DNA of 64,000 bases from Bog-756 sp963730685 (GTDB taxonomy: Bacteria > Actinomycetota > Acidimicrobiia > Acidimicrobiales > RAAP-2): NCBI GenBank assembly GCA_963730685.1, contig CAVSSP010000004.1, positions 868,001-932,000 of the forward strand. Reading direction: 5' to 3'. Of the stretch, positions 27,822 to 35,147 are shown piece after piece. The notes below the pieces were generated by a model that did no database searches, was not told the origin of the DNA, and saw only the letters and a program-made list of their open reading frames with translations. Positions within the stretch are counted from its first letter, which is position 1. Each line of letters begins with the position of its first letter. Position numbers and translations under genes: made by a program.

Positions 27822-28199
27822 TCAGCTGTAGTCGACCACACCGGCACCGGCGGTGCCGATGGCGAAGGCCAGGCCCCGGAGGGGCGCATTGTCGCTCACC
27901 GGCCAGATGCTGTGGACGGTGTCGGGCGGCGTGTACACGAGGTCGCCGGTCTGCACCTCACGCTCCTCGCCGGCGATGTTCATGATCCCGCGCCCCGAGA
28001 GGATGTAATAGAACTCGTGCGTCGGGTGGGAGTGGGCGTCGACGGCGCCACCTCCGGCGACCTCCCATTCGCTGACCAGCTCGAGGAAGCCACCTTCGGT
28101 GGCCGCCCGCAGCTCCTGGGGTGGTACCAGCCACCACACCGGAGTGGTCCCGTTGTGCTCGATCACCGGGGCCATGTCCTCGACAGACCGGACATCCAT
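27822..28199 (-). CDS. cupin-domain protein
   Basis: 125 residues, single small beta-barrel. Cupin motif 1 is HSHPTHEFYYILSGRG and motif 2 is PPDTVHSI, giving the usual three His and one Glu metal ligands. Small cupins of this sort are isomerases, dioxygenases or sensors; nothing here distinguishes them. ATG 28199 has GAGGGA upstream. It is convergent with the thiolase-like gene and divergent from the PPOX gene. Confidence 0.88.
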   Translation of the reverse strand: MDVRSVEDMAPVIEHNGTTPVWWLVPPQELRAATEGGFLELVSEWEVAGGGAVDAHSHPTHEFYYILSGRGIMNIAGEEREVQTGDLVYTPPDTVHSIWPVSDNAPLRGLAFAIGTAGAGVVDYS

Positions 28200-28287
28200 G
28201 GTCGTTCCCTCCCTCGTCGGCTGGTGGTGGTCATCGTACCGGTGGTGGGGGACCCGAGACAGCCGGTTCCCCGCTACCGTGGCAGGC

Positions 28288-28716
28288 ATGGGCATGGCTC
28301 TGAACGACGCACTCTCCTTCGTGGCCGGGCACACCCGAGGGGTGCTGGTGACCCTGCGTGGCGACGGTCGGCCCCAGTTGTCCAACATCCTGTACACCCC
28401 CGGGCCCGGTGGCACGGTACGGATCTCGGTGACCGACGACCGGGCCAAGACGAAGAACCTGCGCCGTGACCCCCGGGGCGCCCTCCACGTGACCAGCCCG
28501 GACTTCTGGGAGTACGTGGTCCTGGACGGGACGGTTGCGCTCTCGCCGGTGGCGCGCCGAGCCGACGATGCCGTGGCCGACGAGTTGGTCGAGATGTACC
28601 GGCGGGCCAGCGGTGAGCACCCCGACTGGGAAGAGTTCCGCCGCGCCATGGTCTCCCAACGGAGGGTGGTGGCCATCTTGACCGCCACCAGCTCCTACGG
28701 TCAGCTGCGGGGTTAG
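28288..28716 (+). CDS. PPOX-class, probably F420-dependent oxidoreductase
   Basis: 142 residues with the split-barrel flavin/F420-binding fold. TRGVLVTLRGDGRPQLSNILY, VSVTDDRAKTKNLRRDPR-like strand-turn blocks and VVLDGTVALSPVA match the TIGR03618-like group found in actinobacteria, many of which bind F420 and reduce various substrates. ATG 28288 or ATG 28294 may be used. Its TAG stop overlaps the stop of the convergent FrnE-like gene by three bases (TTAG). Cofactor choice is inference from the family. Confidence 0.88.
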   Translation: MGMALNDALSFVAGHTRGVLVTLRGDGRPQLSNILYTPGPGGTVRISVTDDRAKTKNLRRDPRGALHVTSPDFWEYVVLDGTVALSPVARRADDAVADELVEMYRRASGEHPDWEEFRRAMVSQRRVVAILTATSSYGQLRG

Positions 28717-29451
28717 GCCGGGCCGTTCAGCCGCCCGTTCAGATGGCGCAGGCTCCGTCTGAGCACGAGCCGCCGTCCGGACCCCCCGTCGGGGGCGTCG
28801 ATGCGGGTGAGCGGGTGGGACTCGGACCAGGCGCGCTCCAGCGCGCCGAGGAGGACGTCGGCGGGCTGGGCACCCGACACGCCGAATGCCTCGTCGATCA
28901 CGAAGAAGGGCACCCCGGTCGCCCCCAGGGATACGGCCCTGGACTCGTCGTCCCGGACCTCGGTGGCGAAGGCGTCCCCGTCCAGCATGCCGCCGACCTC
29001 GCCGGCGTCGAGCCCGACCTCGACGGCCAACCCGGTGAGCGTGTCGTGCCCGCTCGGCGACTGGCCCTCGGTGAAGTAGGCGGCGAACAGCCGTTCCTTC
29101 ATGGCGTCGCCCAGACCGTGGGTGGCGGCCAGGTGGATCAGTCGGTGGGCATCGAAGGTGTTGCCGGCCTGGACGTCGTCGAGGTGGTACTCGAGGCCCA
29201 CCGACGCGGCCAGGGCGGTCATCTTGGCGTTGGCGGCCTCCGCCTGTTCCTCGGTCATGCCGTACTTGTGCTGGAGGATCTTGGTCATGGGGATGCCCGA
29301 CCGACGCCGGGGCGCCGGGGTCGAGCTCGAAGCTGCGCCAGGTCACCGACACCTGGTCGGCGTGACCGAATCGAGACAGCGCCTCCTCGAAGTGACGCTT
29401 TCCCACGTAGCACCACGGGCACACCACGTCCGACCAGATCTCGACCTTCAC
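28713..29451 (-). CDS. FrnE-like DsbA-family oxidoreductase, one frameshift
   Basis: About 245 residues after repair. It starts MKVEIWSDVVCPWCYVGKRH with the CPWC redox site of cytoplasmic FrnE/2-hydroxychromene isomerase-like DsbA proteins and has the helical insert NTFDAHRLIHLAATHGLGD and the cis-Pro loop GATGVPFFVIDE. The frame breaks at CCC 29296-29298; dropping one base joins DPGAPASVG to IPMTKILQHKYGM. Such proteins exchange thiols or act as GST-like isomerases. Its TAA stop overlaps that of the PPOX gene. Confidence 0.85.
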
Positions 29452-29564
29452 CGTTCACTCCCCTTCGTCTCGCCACGGACCGTCCGGGCGCCCACCACCT
29501 ACCCACCCCTCAACCGGATCGGGGCATCTGGTATTCCGCCCGGGTGCCCGGTAGCGTCCCGGCC

Positions 29565-29879
29565 ATGGTCCTCGAGCACGCCATGATCACCATCCGGCCC
29601 GGCACCGGTGATGGGTTCGAAGCGGCGCTGGGTCAGGCGCGGTCGGTCATTGCCGCGTCCCCTGGGTTCGTCTCTTTGTCCCTCGACCGTGGGGTGGAAC
29701 ACCCCGAGCAGTACCTGCTGCTCGTCCAATGGGAGACGCTCGGGGACCACGTCGATGGATTCCGCCGGTCGGATGCGTTCCGGCAATGGCGGGAACTGAT
29801 CGGCCCCTTCTTCGAATCGCCACCGGAGGTCGAGCACTTCGAAGCGGTGTACGTGGCCGATCGATCAGCGGACGGCTGA
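29565..29879 (+). CDS. antibiotic biosynthesis monooxygenase (ABM) domain protein
   Basis: 104 residues with a ferredoxin-like fold: VLEHAMITIRPGTGDGFEAA, SPGFVSLSLDRGVEHPEQYL and QWRELIGPFFE fit the ABM pattern. Members include quinol or heme monooxygenases and stand-alone proteins of unknown role. No heme or flavin ligand is evident. Start ATG 29565 matches the family N-terminus; it is a single-gene unit between the FrnE-like gene (divergent) and a TetR gene (convergent). Confidence 0.82.
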   Translation: MVLEHAMITIRPGTGDGFEAALGQARSVIAASPGFVSLSLDRGVEHPEQYLLLVQWETLGDHVDGFRRSDAFRQWRELIGPFFESPPEVEHFEAVYVADRSADG

Positions 29880-29925
29880 CCGACCGTCCCCGACCTCACG
29901 ACACATCCCATCGGGAGCCGGAAGG

Positions 29926-30573
29926 CTAGCCCCCGCCATGTGCGCCTCCTGGTGCCTCCGGTTGCCCCCAGATCTTCACATCGGGCCCGAACCCGCTCTC
30001 GAGCACTTCGAGACTCTCGGAGACGGCGACGGCCAGGTCCCCGCCGAAGAAGAACCACTGGGTATGGGCAGCCATGATGACCCCTCCCGCCGCCGCCGCC
30101 AACATGGTGGGAACCAACGCATCGCCCGCCACGCCCAGTCGTGACCCGAAGAAGCCGGCGATCACCGGTTGGGATTTGAGTTGTATCCCTCCGACGACTG
30201 CCTTCAGGACGCTCGGAGTGGCCTGGATGACACTGATCCATCGGCGTACCGCCTGAGGGTCCTCCGCCGACAGCACCGACTCCAGGGCCCGGGTGAGGGA
30301 CTGGAGCGGTGGTTCGTCCTCCGGGCGCCCGGCCAGCGCCACCTGGAGGGCTTGGCTCCGTCTCTCGATCAGCACCTGGAGCACATCGTCCTTGGCGGGA
30401 AAGTAGCGGTAGAAGGTCCGCGTGGAGATCTGGGCTTCAGCGGCGATGTCATCGACGGTGACCGCCGAAAACCCCCGCTGCTCGAACAAGCGCAGGGCGA
30501 CCCCCTCGAGCGTCTCCACCATCATCTCCGACCGTTTGGCCCGTAGCTGAACGGCGAGCGGTTGATCCTCCAA
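29926..30573 (-). CDS. TetR-family transcriptional regulator
   Basis: 215 residues. The HTH is GVALRLFEQRGFSAVTVDDI followed by AAEAQISTRTFYRYFPAKDD, the classic TetR recognition region. TTG 30573 is chosen: GAGGAC lies five bases upstream and the longer in-frame extension reads through promoter sequence. The ligand-binding domain shows no specific motif. It diverges from a secreted esterase gene, the usual layout for local repression; a TGAC-N7-GTCA half-palindrome overlaps that gene's -35 region. Confidence 0.9.
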   Translation of the reverse strand: MEDQPLAVQLRAKRSEMMVETLEGVALRLFEQRGFSAVTVDDIAAEAQISTRTFYRYFPAKDDVLQVLIERRSQALQVALAGRPEDEPPLQSLTRALESVLSAEDPQAVRRWISVIQATPSVLKAVVGGIQLKSQPVIAGFFGSRLGVAGDALVPTMLAAAAGGVIMAAHTQWFFFGGDLAVAVSESLEVLESGFGPDVKIWGQPEAPGGAHGGG

Positions 30574-30681
30574 TGCCGTCCTCTTTCGTGGTCCCGGTCG
30601 GTGTCCCCTGCCTGGCTCGAAGGGTAGCCCCGCGCCGCGCCCCACCTTCCGTGACGTCTGCCGCGTCGGGCCCCGCATTCG

Positions 30682-30710
30682 TTGACATGCTAAGTCACAA
30701 ATGTCACAAT
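30682..30710 (+). promoter_or_regulatory. sigma70-like promoter of the secreted esterase
   Basis: TTGACA (30682-30687), 17-base spacer, CACAAT (30705-30710, four of six matches to TATAAT). The spacer and -10 hold a direct repeat GTCACA-AAT-GTCACA, and TGAC-N7-GTCA overlaps the -35 box; either could be the operator of the divergent TetR protein. Confidence 0.55.
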
Positions 30711-30742
30711 CTGCCATATTGATCACGATGGGGGGAGTCACC

Positions 30743-32332
30743 GTGCATCCGAGTTCAGTCCGTCAGTTGATCGCATGCGGTCTGGGGGCGGCGATGGCGT
30801 GCCTGTCGCTCTCCGTCCTCATCGCCCCGGCAACGGAGGCCGGAGCGATGACGGGAAACAGTTCGGTGCCGTCTCCGGCGGTCGAAGGGCCCATCACCCC
30901 GAGCAGCGGGATCTCGTTCCTGGGCTCCACACTCTTCTCCCCATCCGAGGTCGGGTACGAGCAGTCGGAGTTCTTCCTGTCCGGAAAGGCGACCTCCTAC
31001 ACCAGTGCGACCCCCCTCACCAAAGACGGTCAATGGCATGTCAAGGCGGCCACCACGGCACCGTACAAGACCCGGGTCGTCGTGTACCGGCCGATCGACC
31101 CCAAGCACTTCGACGGGACCGTCGTCGTGGAGTGGCTGAACGTGACCGCCGGCATCGACGCGCCGGCGGCGTGGCTGAACGCCCATGTCCAGATGATCCG
31201 GGCCGGCATGGCCTACGTCGGGGTCGACGCCCAGGCCGGGGGGATCAACGGCCAGTCGGGTTCCATCGCCACGGCGGTGGGTGCCGGTGGGATCCGGCAA
31301 TCGGACCCGGCGCGGTACGGGTCCCTGCAGCATCCCGGTGACAGCTACTCGTACAGCATCTACCAGCAGACCGGCCAGGCCCTCCACACGTCGGCTTCGA
31401 AACTGCTCGGCGGGCTGCGCCCCAAGCGGGTGCTGGCCCTGGGCGAGTCGCAGTCCGCATTCAGGCTCGTGACCTACATCGACGCCCTCCAGGCGCGCTC
31501 GCCGGGGATCTACGACGCCTACTTCGTCTACAGCCGCGGCGGCAACAGTTCGGACCTGTCCCAATCGCCACAGGCGACGATCACGACGCCGACCCCCACC
31601 TACATCCGGACCGACCTCCATGTGCCGGTCTTCCTCTTCGAGACCGAGACGGACCTGCTCGGCCTCGGCTATCTGGTGGCCCGCCAGCCGCCTACCCGTT
31701 ACATCCGTGAGTGGGAGACTGCCGGGACCGCCCACGACGACACCTACGGGCTCCTCTACGCCCGGTCGGACACCGGCAACGGAGCGGCCGACACCGCCGC
31801 CTTCGGGTCGATGTCCGACGCTCCGAGCGACCCGATACCGGGCATCGTCGACTGTGCGGCGCCCGTGAATGCCGGATCCCACACCTATGAGCTCCGTGCC
31901 GCCATGGCGGCGGTCAACCGCTGGATCGTCACCGGATCAGCACCTCGTCAGTCCCCTCGACTCGAGGTGGACCCGGCCGATCGCCAGGTCTTTACGACCG
32001 ACGCCAACGGGAACGCCCTGGGCGGGATCCGGACGCCACAGGTGCAGGCCCCGATCGCCAAGCTCTCGGGCATCGGCCAGCCGGGCTCGTCCACCTCACT
32101 GGGGACCCAGCCCAGCAACACCAGCACCATCTCGAGCGGCGTACTCTGCGGCATCCTCGGCACGACGGTTCCCTTCAGCGCCGCCCGAGTGTCGGCTCTC
32201 TATCCGACCCATGCCGCCTTCGTGGCCAAGTGGGACGCGGCGACCGCCGCCGAGGTCAAGGAGGGGTACCTGCTCCCCGCCGACGCCCGGACGTTGGACA
32301 AGGTGGCGGCCCAGTCCACGGTGGGGGCCTGA
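30743..32332 (+). CDS. secreted alpha/beta-hydrolase-domain esterase (PF20091-like)
   Basis: 529 residues. GTG 30743 is chosen because GGGGGAG sits six bases upstream and it gives a clean signal peptide: MHPSSVRQ, hydrophobic LIACGLGAAMACLSLSVLIA, then ATEAGA as cleavage region. The mature part has VVVEWLNVTAGIDAPAAWLN and the nucleophile elbow LGESQSAFRL, typical of the Abhydrolase_10 group. The enzyme is likely exported and acts on an ester outside the membrane; substrate unknown. A promoter with TTGACA lies 40-60 bases upstream. Divergent TetR regulator. Confidence 0.88.
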   Translation: MHPSSVRQLIACGLGAAMACLSLSVLIAPATEAGAMTGNSSVPSPAVEGPITPSSGISFLGSTLFSPSEVGYEQSEFFLSGKATSYTSATPLTKDGQWHVKAATTAPYKTRVVVYRPIDPKHFDGTVVVEWLNVTAGIDAPAAWLNAHVQMIRAGMAYVGVDAQAGGINGQSGSIATAVGAGGIRQSDPARYGSLQHPGDSYSYSIYQQTGQALHTSASKLLGGLRPKRVLALGESQSAFRLVTYIDALQARSPGIYDAYFVYSRGGNSSDLSQSPQATITTPTPTYIRTDLHVPVFLFETETDLLGLGYLVARQPPTRYIREWETAGTAHDDTYGLLYARSDTGNGAADTAAFGSMSDAPSDPIPGIVDCAAPVNAGSHTYELRAAMAAVNRWIVTGSAPRQSPRLEVDPADRQVFTTDANGNALGGIRTPQVQAPIAKLSGIGQPGSSTSLGTQPSNTSTISSGVLCGILGTTVPFSAARVSALYPTHAAFVAKWDAATAAEVKEGYLLPADARTLDKVAAQSTVGA

Positions 32333-32371
32333 GTCGCAGCGAGGGCGGACACGCCGAGCCGCAGTCCGGAA

Positions 32372-32402
32372 TAGTCCTTCTTTACTGCCACCGGCAGGAC
32401 TA
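32372..32402. terminator. nested stem-loop between esterase and repeat protein
   Basis: Outer arms TAGTCCT (32372-32378) and AGGACTA (32396-32402) enclose an inner perfect stem CTGCC-ACC-GGCAG (32385-32397). The two stems share bases, so they may be alternatives. It could terminate the esterase transcript or act as a leader structure for the next gene. Confidence 0.35.
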
Positions 32403-32491
32403 CAGTCGGACAGGAGAGGTGCGGACGGTCCTCTCGTGTGTCGTGGCAGGCCCGGGGGCGGTCACGAGTCCAGAGACGAGAGGAACCATCC

Positions 32492-33898
32492 ATGAACGGA
32501 ACGACCAACGGTGACGGCGCGTCCGGGGGCACCACCCTCCAGAGGCCATCGGCCCGATCGGTACTCGGACTCGCCATCGTCCTGGCCATGGTGGCCGCGA
32601 CCGGGGTCCTGGCCGCAGCCCCGGCCGGAGCCTCCACGACGAACCTGGCCCAGCGGGTCATCGCTCTCGCCCGGCCCGGGAGCCCCGTGGCGGCGACCAA
32701 CACCGAGGCACCCCGGATCCCCGGGCCACCCAACATCTCCAAGGTGACCACGGCCTCGGGCAGCGCCGCCGCCGCCACGCCCCAGGTCTCGAGCACCACG
32801 ACCGGTATCTCCGCCACGTACACCGGGACCACGTTGGTCGTCCTGTGGGACGCGGGGAATTCGCTCACCGTGTCCGGCGCCGGACCCCTGGGGGCCGGGT
32901 CCACCGTCACCGACCTGGGCCTGGGCACCGGCCAGAGCGGCTCCATCGCGGTCGGCGGGGCCCATCCCTGCAGCGCGCCGAGTGGGCTCGGCGTGGTCTC
33001 CATCGACCAGCTGGCCTTCGACACCGCCGGAACGGTGACGACACTGGCCCTGCAGTTCGGGTGCTTGACGTCCCTCGTCGGCTTTGCCGTCCTCGGGACG
33101 GTCGGGTTGAACGTCCCGCCCAGCACCCGGCCGGCCGGCTACAACCTCTACGAAGGGAATGGCACCGTCACCAGTTCGGCAACCCTGGGTGGCGGGATCT
33201 TCGGCGTCGATGCCTTCGGTGACATGAGCGGCGCCACGCTGAACAAGCCGGTGGTGGGCATGGCCACCACGCCCCTCGACGGCGGGTACTGGTTGGTGGC
33301 CGGCGACGGTGGGGTCTTCTCGTTCGGCGACGCCGCCTTCTACGGATCGACGGGCAACCTCCGGCTCAACAAGCCGGTGCTCGGCATGGCTGCCACCCCC
33401 GACGGCAAGGGCTACTGGTTCGTGGCATCGGACGGCGGGATCTTCTCGTACGGCGACGCCCAATTCCACGGTTCGACGGGCAGCCTCCACCTCAACAAGC
33501 CCATCGTGGGCATGGCCGCCACCCCCGACGGCAAGGGCTACTGGTTGGTCGCCTCCGACGGCGGGATCTTCTCGTTCGGCGACGCCCAATTCCACGGTTC
33601 GACGGGCAGCCTCCACCTCAACAAGCCCATCGTGGGCATGGCCGCCACCCCCGACGGCAACGGCTACTGGTTGGTCGCCTCCGACGGCGGGATCTTCTCG
33701 TTCGGCGACGCCGGCTTCCACGGTTCGGCCGGCTCCATCCACCTGAGCAGTCCGATCGTGGGCATGGCGGCCTCGGCGAGCGGCAACGGCTACTGGATCG
33801 CCGCAGCCGACGGCGGCGTCTTCTCCTACGGCGACGCTCCGTTCAACGGGAGCCTGGGAGGCACCGGTATCAACGACGTGGCCGGCATCGCCCGCTGA
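32492..33898 (+). CDS. secreted protein with five 42-residue GYW/FGDA repeats
   Basis: 468 residues. A signal peptide is clear (basic start, then VLGLAIVLAMVAATGVLAAA and PAGAS). Residues about 50-245 form a Ser/Thr/Gly-rich region with two cysteine-containing loops; residues about 250-460 are five tandem 42-residue units of the form KPIVGMAATPDGKGYWLVAS then DGGIFSFGDAQFHG. This repeat resembles beta-propeller blades and is common in Acidimicrobiia-type genomes. It probably acts at the cell surface or outside; function unknown. ATG 32492 follows AGAGGAACC. Confidence 0.88.
   Translation: MNGTTNGDGASGGTTLQRPSARSVLGLAIVLAMVAATGVLAAAPAGASTTNLAQRVIALARPGSPVAATNTEAPRIPGPPNISKVTTASGSAAAATPQVSSTTTGISATYTGTTLVVLWDAGNSLTVSGAGPLGAGSTVTDLGLGTGQSGSIAVGGAHPCSAPSGLGVVSIDQLAFDTAGTVTTLALQFGCLTSLVGFAVLGTVGLNVPPSTRPAGYNLYEGNGTVTSSATLGGGIFGVDAFGDMSGATLNKPVVGMATTPLDGGYWLVAGDGGVFSFGDAAFYGSTGNLRLNKPVLGMAATPDGKGYWFVASDGGIFSYGDAQFHGSTGSLHLNKPIVGMAATPDGKGYWLVASDGGIFSFGDAQFHGSTGSLHLNKPIVGMAATPDGNGYWLVASDGGIFSFGDAGFHGSAGSIHLSSPIVGMAASASGNGYWIAAADGGVFSYGDAPFNGSLGGTGINDVAGIAR
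33239..33868 (+). repeat. five tandem 126-bp coding repeats
   Basis: Units start at 33239, 33365, 33491, 33617 and 33743. Units 3 and 4 are almost identical at DNA level, indicating a recent duplication; unit 5 is the most diverged. All stay in frame. Confidence 0.92.
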
Positions 33899-33954
33899 GC
33901 GGCGAGCCGGTGGGTCGGGTCCTCGGGGGGCGGGCCGGTCGATGGCGCCCGGGA

Positions 33955-35049
33955 CTACCGGGGCCCGGTTGTCCGGCGCTCGCCGGCGAGGGCGTCGGCG
34001 GCGGCGAAGTGCTCGACCAGCGCCGGCAGTCCGGTCCGGGCGTTGAGCCCGCTGGTCGACGGGACCACATAGGCCGGCCGGCCGCTGATCGACTCGGGCT
34101 GGACACCGGCCACCGCCTTCTTGTTCACCGCTGACCGCCACCCCGAGAGCCCCACGAAGCACACCGCTCCCGGGGCGAGCCACTCGACCAGTCTCTCGAG
34201 CCGGGCGAAGCCGGTGCGGTACTCGTCCTCGGTCACCTCGGCGGCCGTGCGGGTGGCCCGCTTGACGAAGTCGGTCATGCCCATCCCGTGACGGACCAGG
34301 GCGTCGATGGGGTCGCGGTCCTTGGTCACGATCCCCGCACCCGTCACCGCGGGCCAGAAGCGGTTGCCCGGGCGCCCGTACCCGACGCCGACCTCGGCCG
34401 AGTAGGGCGAGGCGTTGACGCCGCAGACGAGCAACCGCATCCCGGGGCCCACCGTGTCGGCCAGGGTCCGGCCCCGGACGGCCTGCAACCGGAGCTCGTC
34501 ACCGGACACCTCGACCGAAGCGGCATCCACGGCGAACCCGGCGCCGGTGACCACGTCGACCAACCGTTCAGGGGTCCACCCGGCGAAGAACCGCCCGCCT
34601 ACGTCGTCGCCGGGCAGCGCGTCGCCCTCGTACTCGCCGGCCAGCACCTGCAGCCCCAACGGGGCTCCCACCGTCAGCACCCGGTGCAGGTCCCACAGGG
34701 CCAGAGGCATCCTGACCCTCGGCACGTGGAGGTGTGACATCCACGACCATGCCCCGCCGATGGTCCGGCGACCGAAGGGCAGGTGCTCCAGATCGCCCCG
34801 GACGTAGAGGGCATCGGGCACGGCGCGGCGACAGGCGTCCAGCATCACCGCCGAGGCGTCGAGGGCCACCCTGGGCGATCCGAGGTGGGGGAGGTACCGC
34901 CCGGTCCCGCAGCCGACGTCGAGGCGAAGCCGATCGGGTTCCACCGTTCGGGCGAAGGCCTCGGCGTCGTCCCGCCGCCCCGCCTTGGCGTGGCTGGCCG
35001 CCCACTCCAGCCCCCGGCGGTCATAGACATCGACCGTGTCCCGCTCCAT
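33955..35049 (-). CDS. fusion: SAM-dependent methyltransferase + Mug/TDG-type DNA glycosylase
   Basis: 364 residues in one intact frame. Residues 1-195 are a class I methyltransferase: motif I DVGCGTGRYLP (44-54), acidic loop VALDAS, and EHLPF. Residues 203-360 are a mismatch-specific uracil/thymine-DNA glycosylase: motif GVNASPYSA (210-218), GYGRPGNRFWPAV, and PSTSGLNAR (330-338). Mug/TDG enzymes remove U or T from G mismatches. In motif 1 the usual GINP is GVNA, so the activity may be altered. The methyltransferase substrate is unknown. ATG 35049 has AGGA upstream. A frameshift cannot explain the join, because both domains share one frame. Confidence 0.85.
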   Translation of the reverse strand: MERDTVDVYDRRGLEWAASHAKAGRRDDAEAFARTVEPDRLRLDVGCGTGRYLPHLGSPRVALDASAVMLDACRRAVPDALYVRGDLEHLPFGRRTIGGAWSWMSHLHVPRVRMPLALWDLHRVLTVGAPLGLQVLAGEYEGDALPGDDVGGRFFAGWTPERLVDVVTGAGFAVDAASVEVSGDELRLQAVRGRTLADTVGPGMRLLVCGVNASPYSAEVGVGYGRPGNRFWPAVTGAGIVTKDRDPIDALVRHGMGMTDFVKRATRTAAEVTEDEYRTGFARLERLVEWLAPGAVCFVGLSGWRSAVNKKAVAGVQPESISGRPAYVVPSTSGLNARTGLPALVEHFAAADALAGERRTTGPR

Positions 35050-35147
35050 CTGCGCATCCTATGAGGCGGCCCGTGGACGGTCATGGACTCGACCCGGTGA
35101 CCCCTGCCTGACTCGGTCGCCGATGGCTCGGACGGAGTGGGTGGTGC

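Noticed and set aside
33239..33868. CRISPR-like repeat array
   Set aside because: The repeats are 126-base coding units with no spacers and keep one reading frame.
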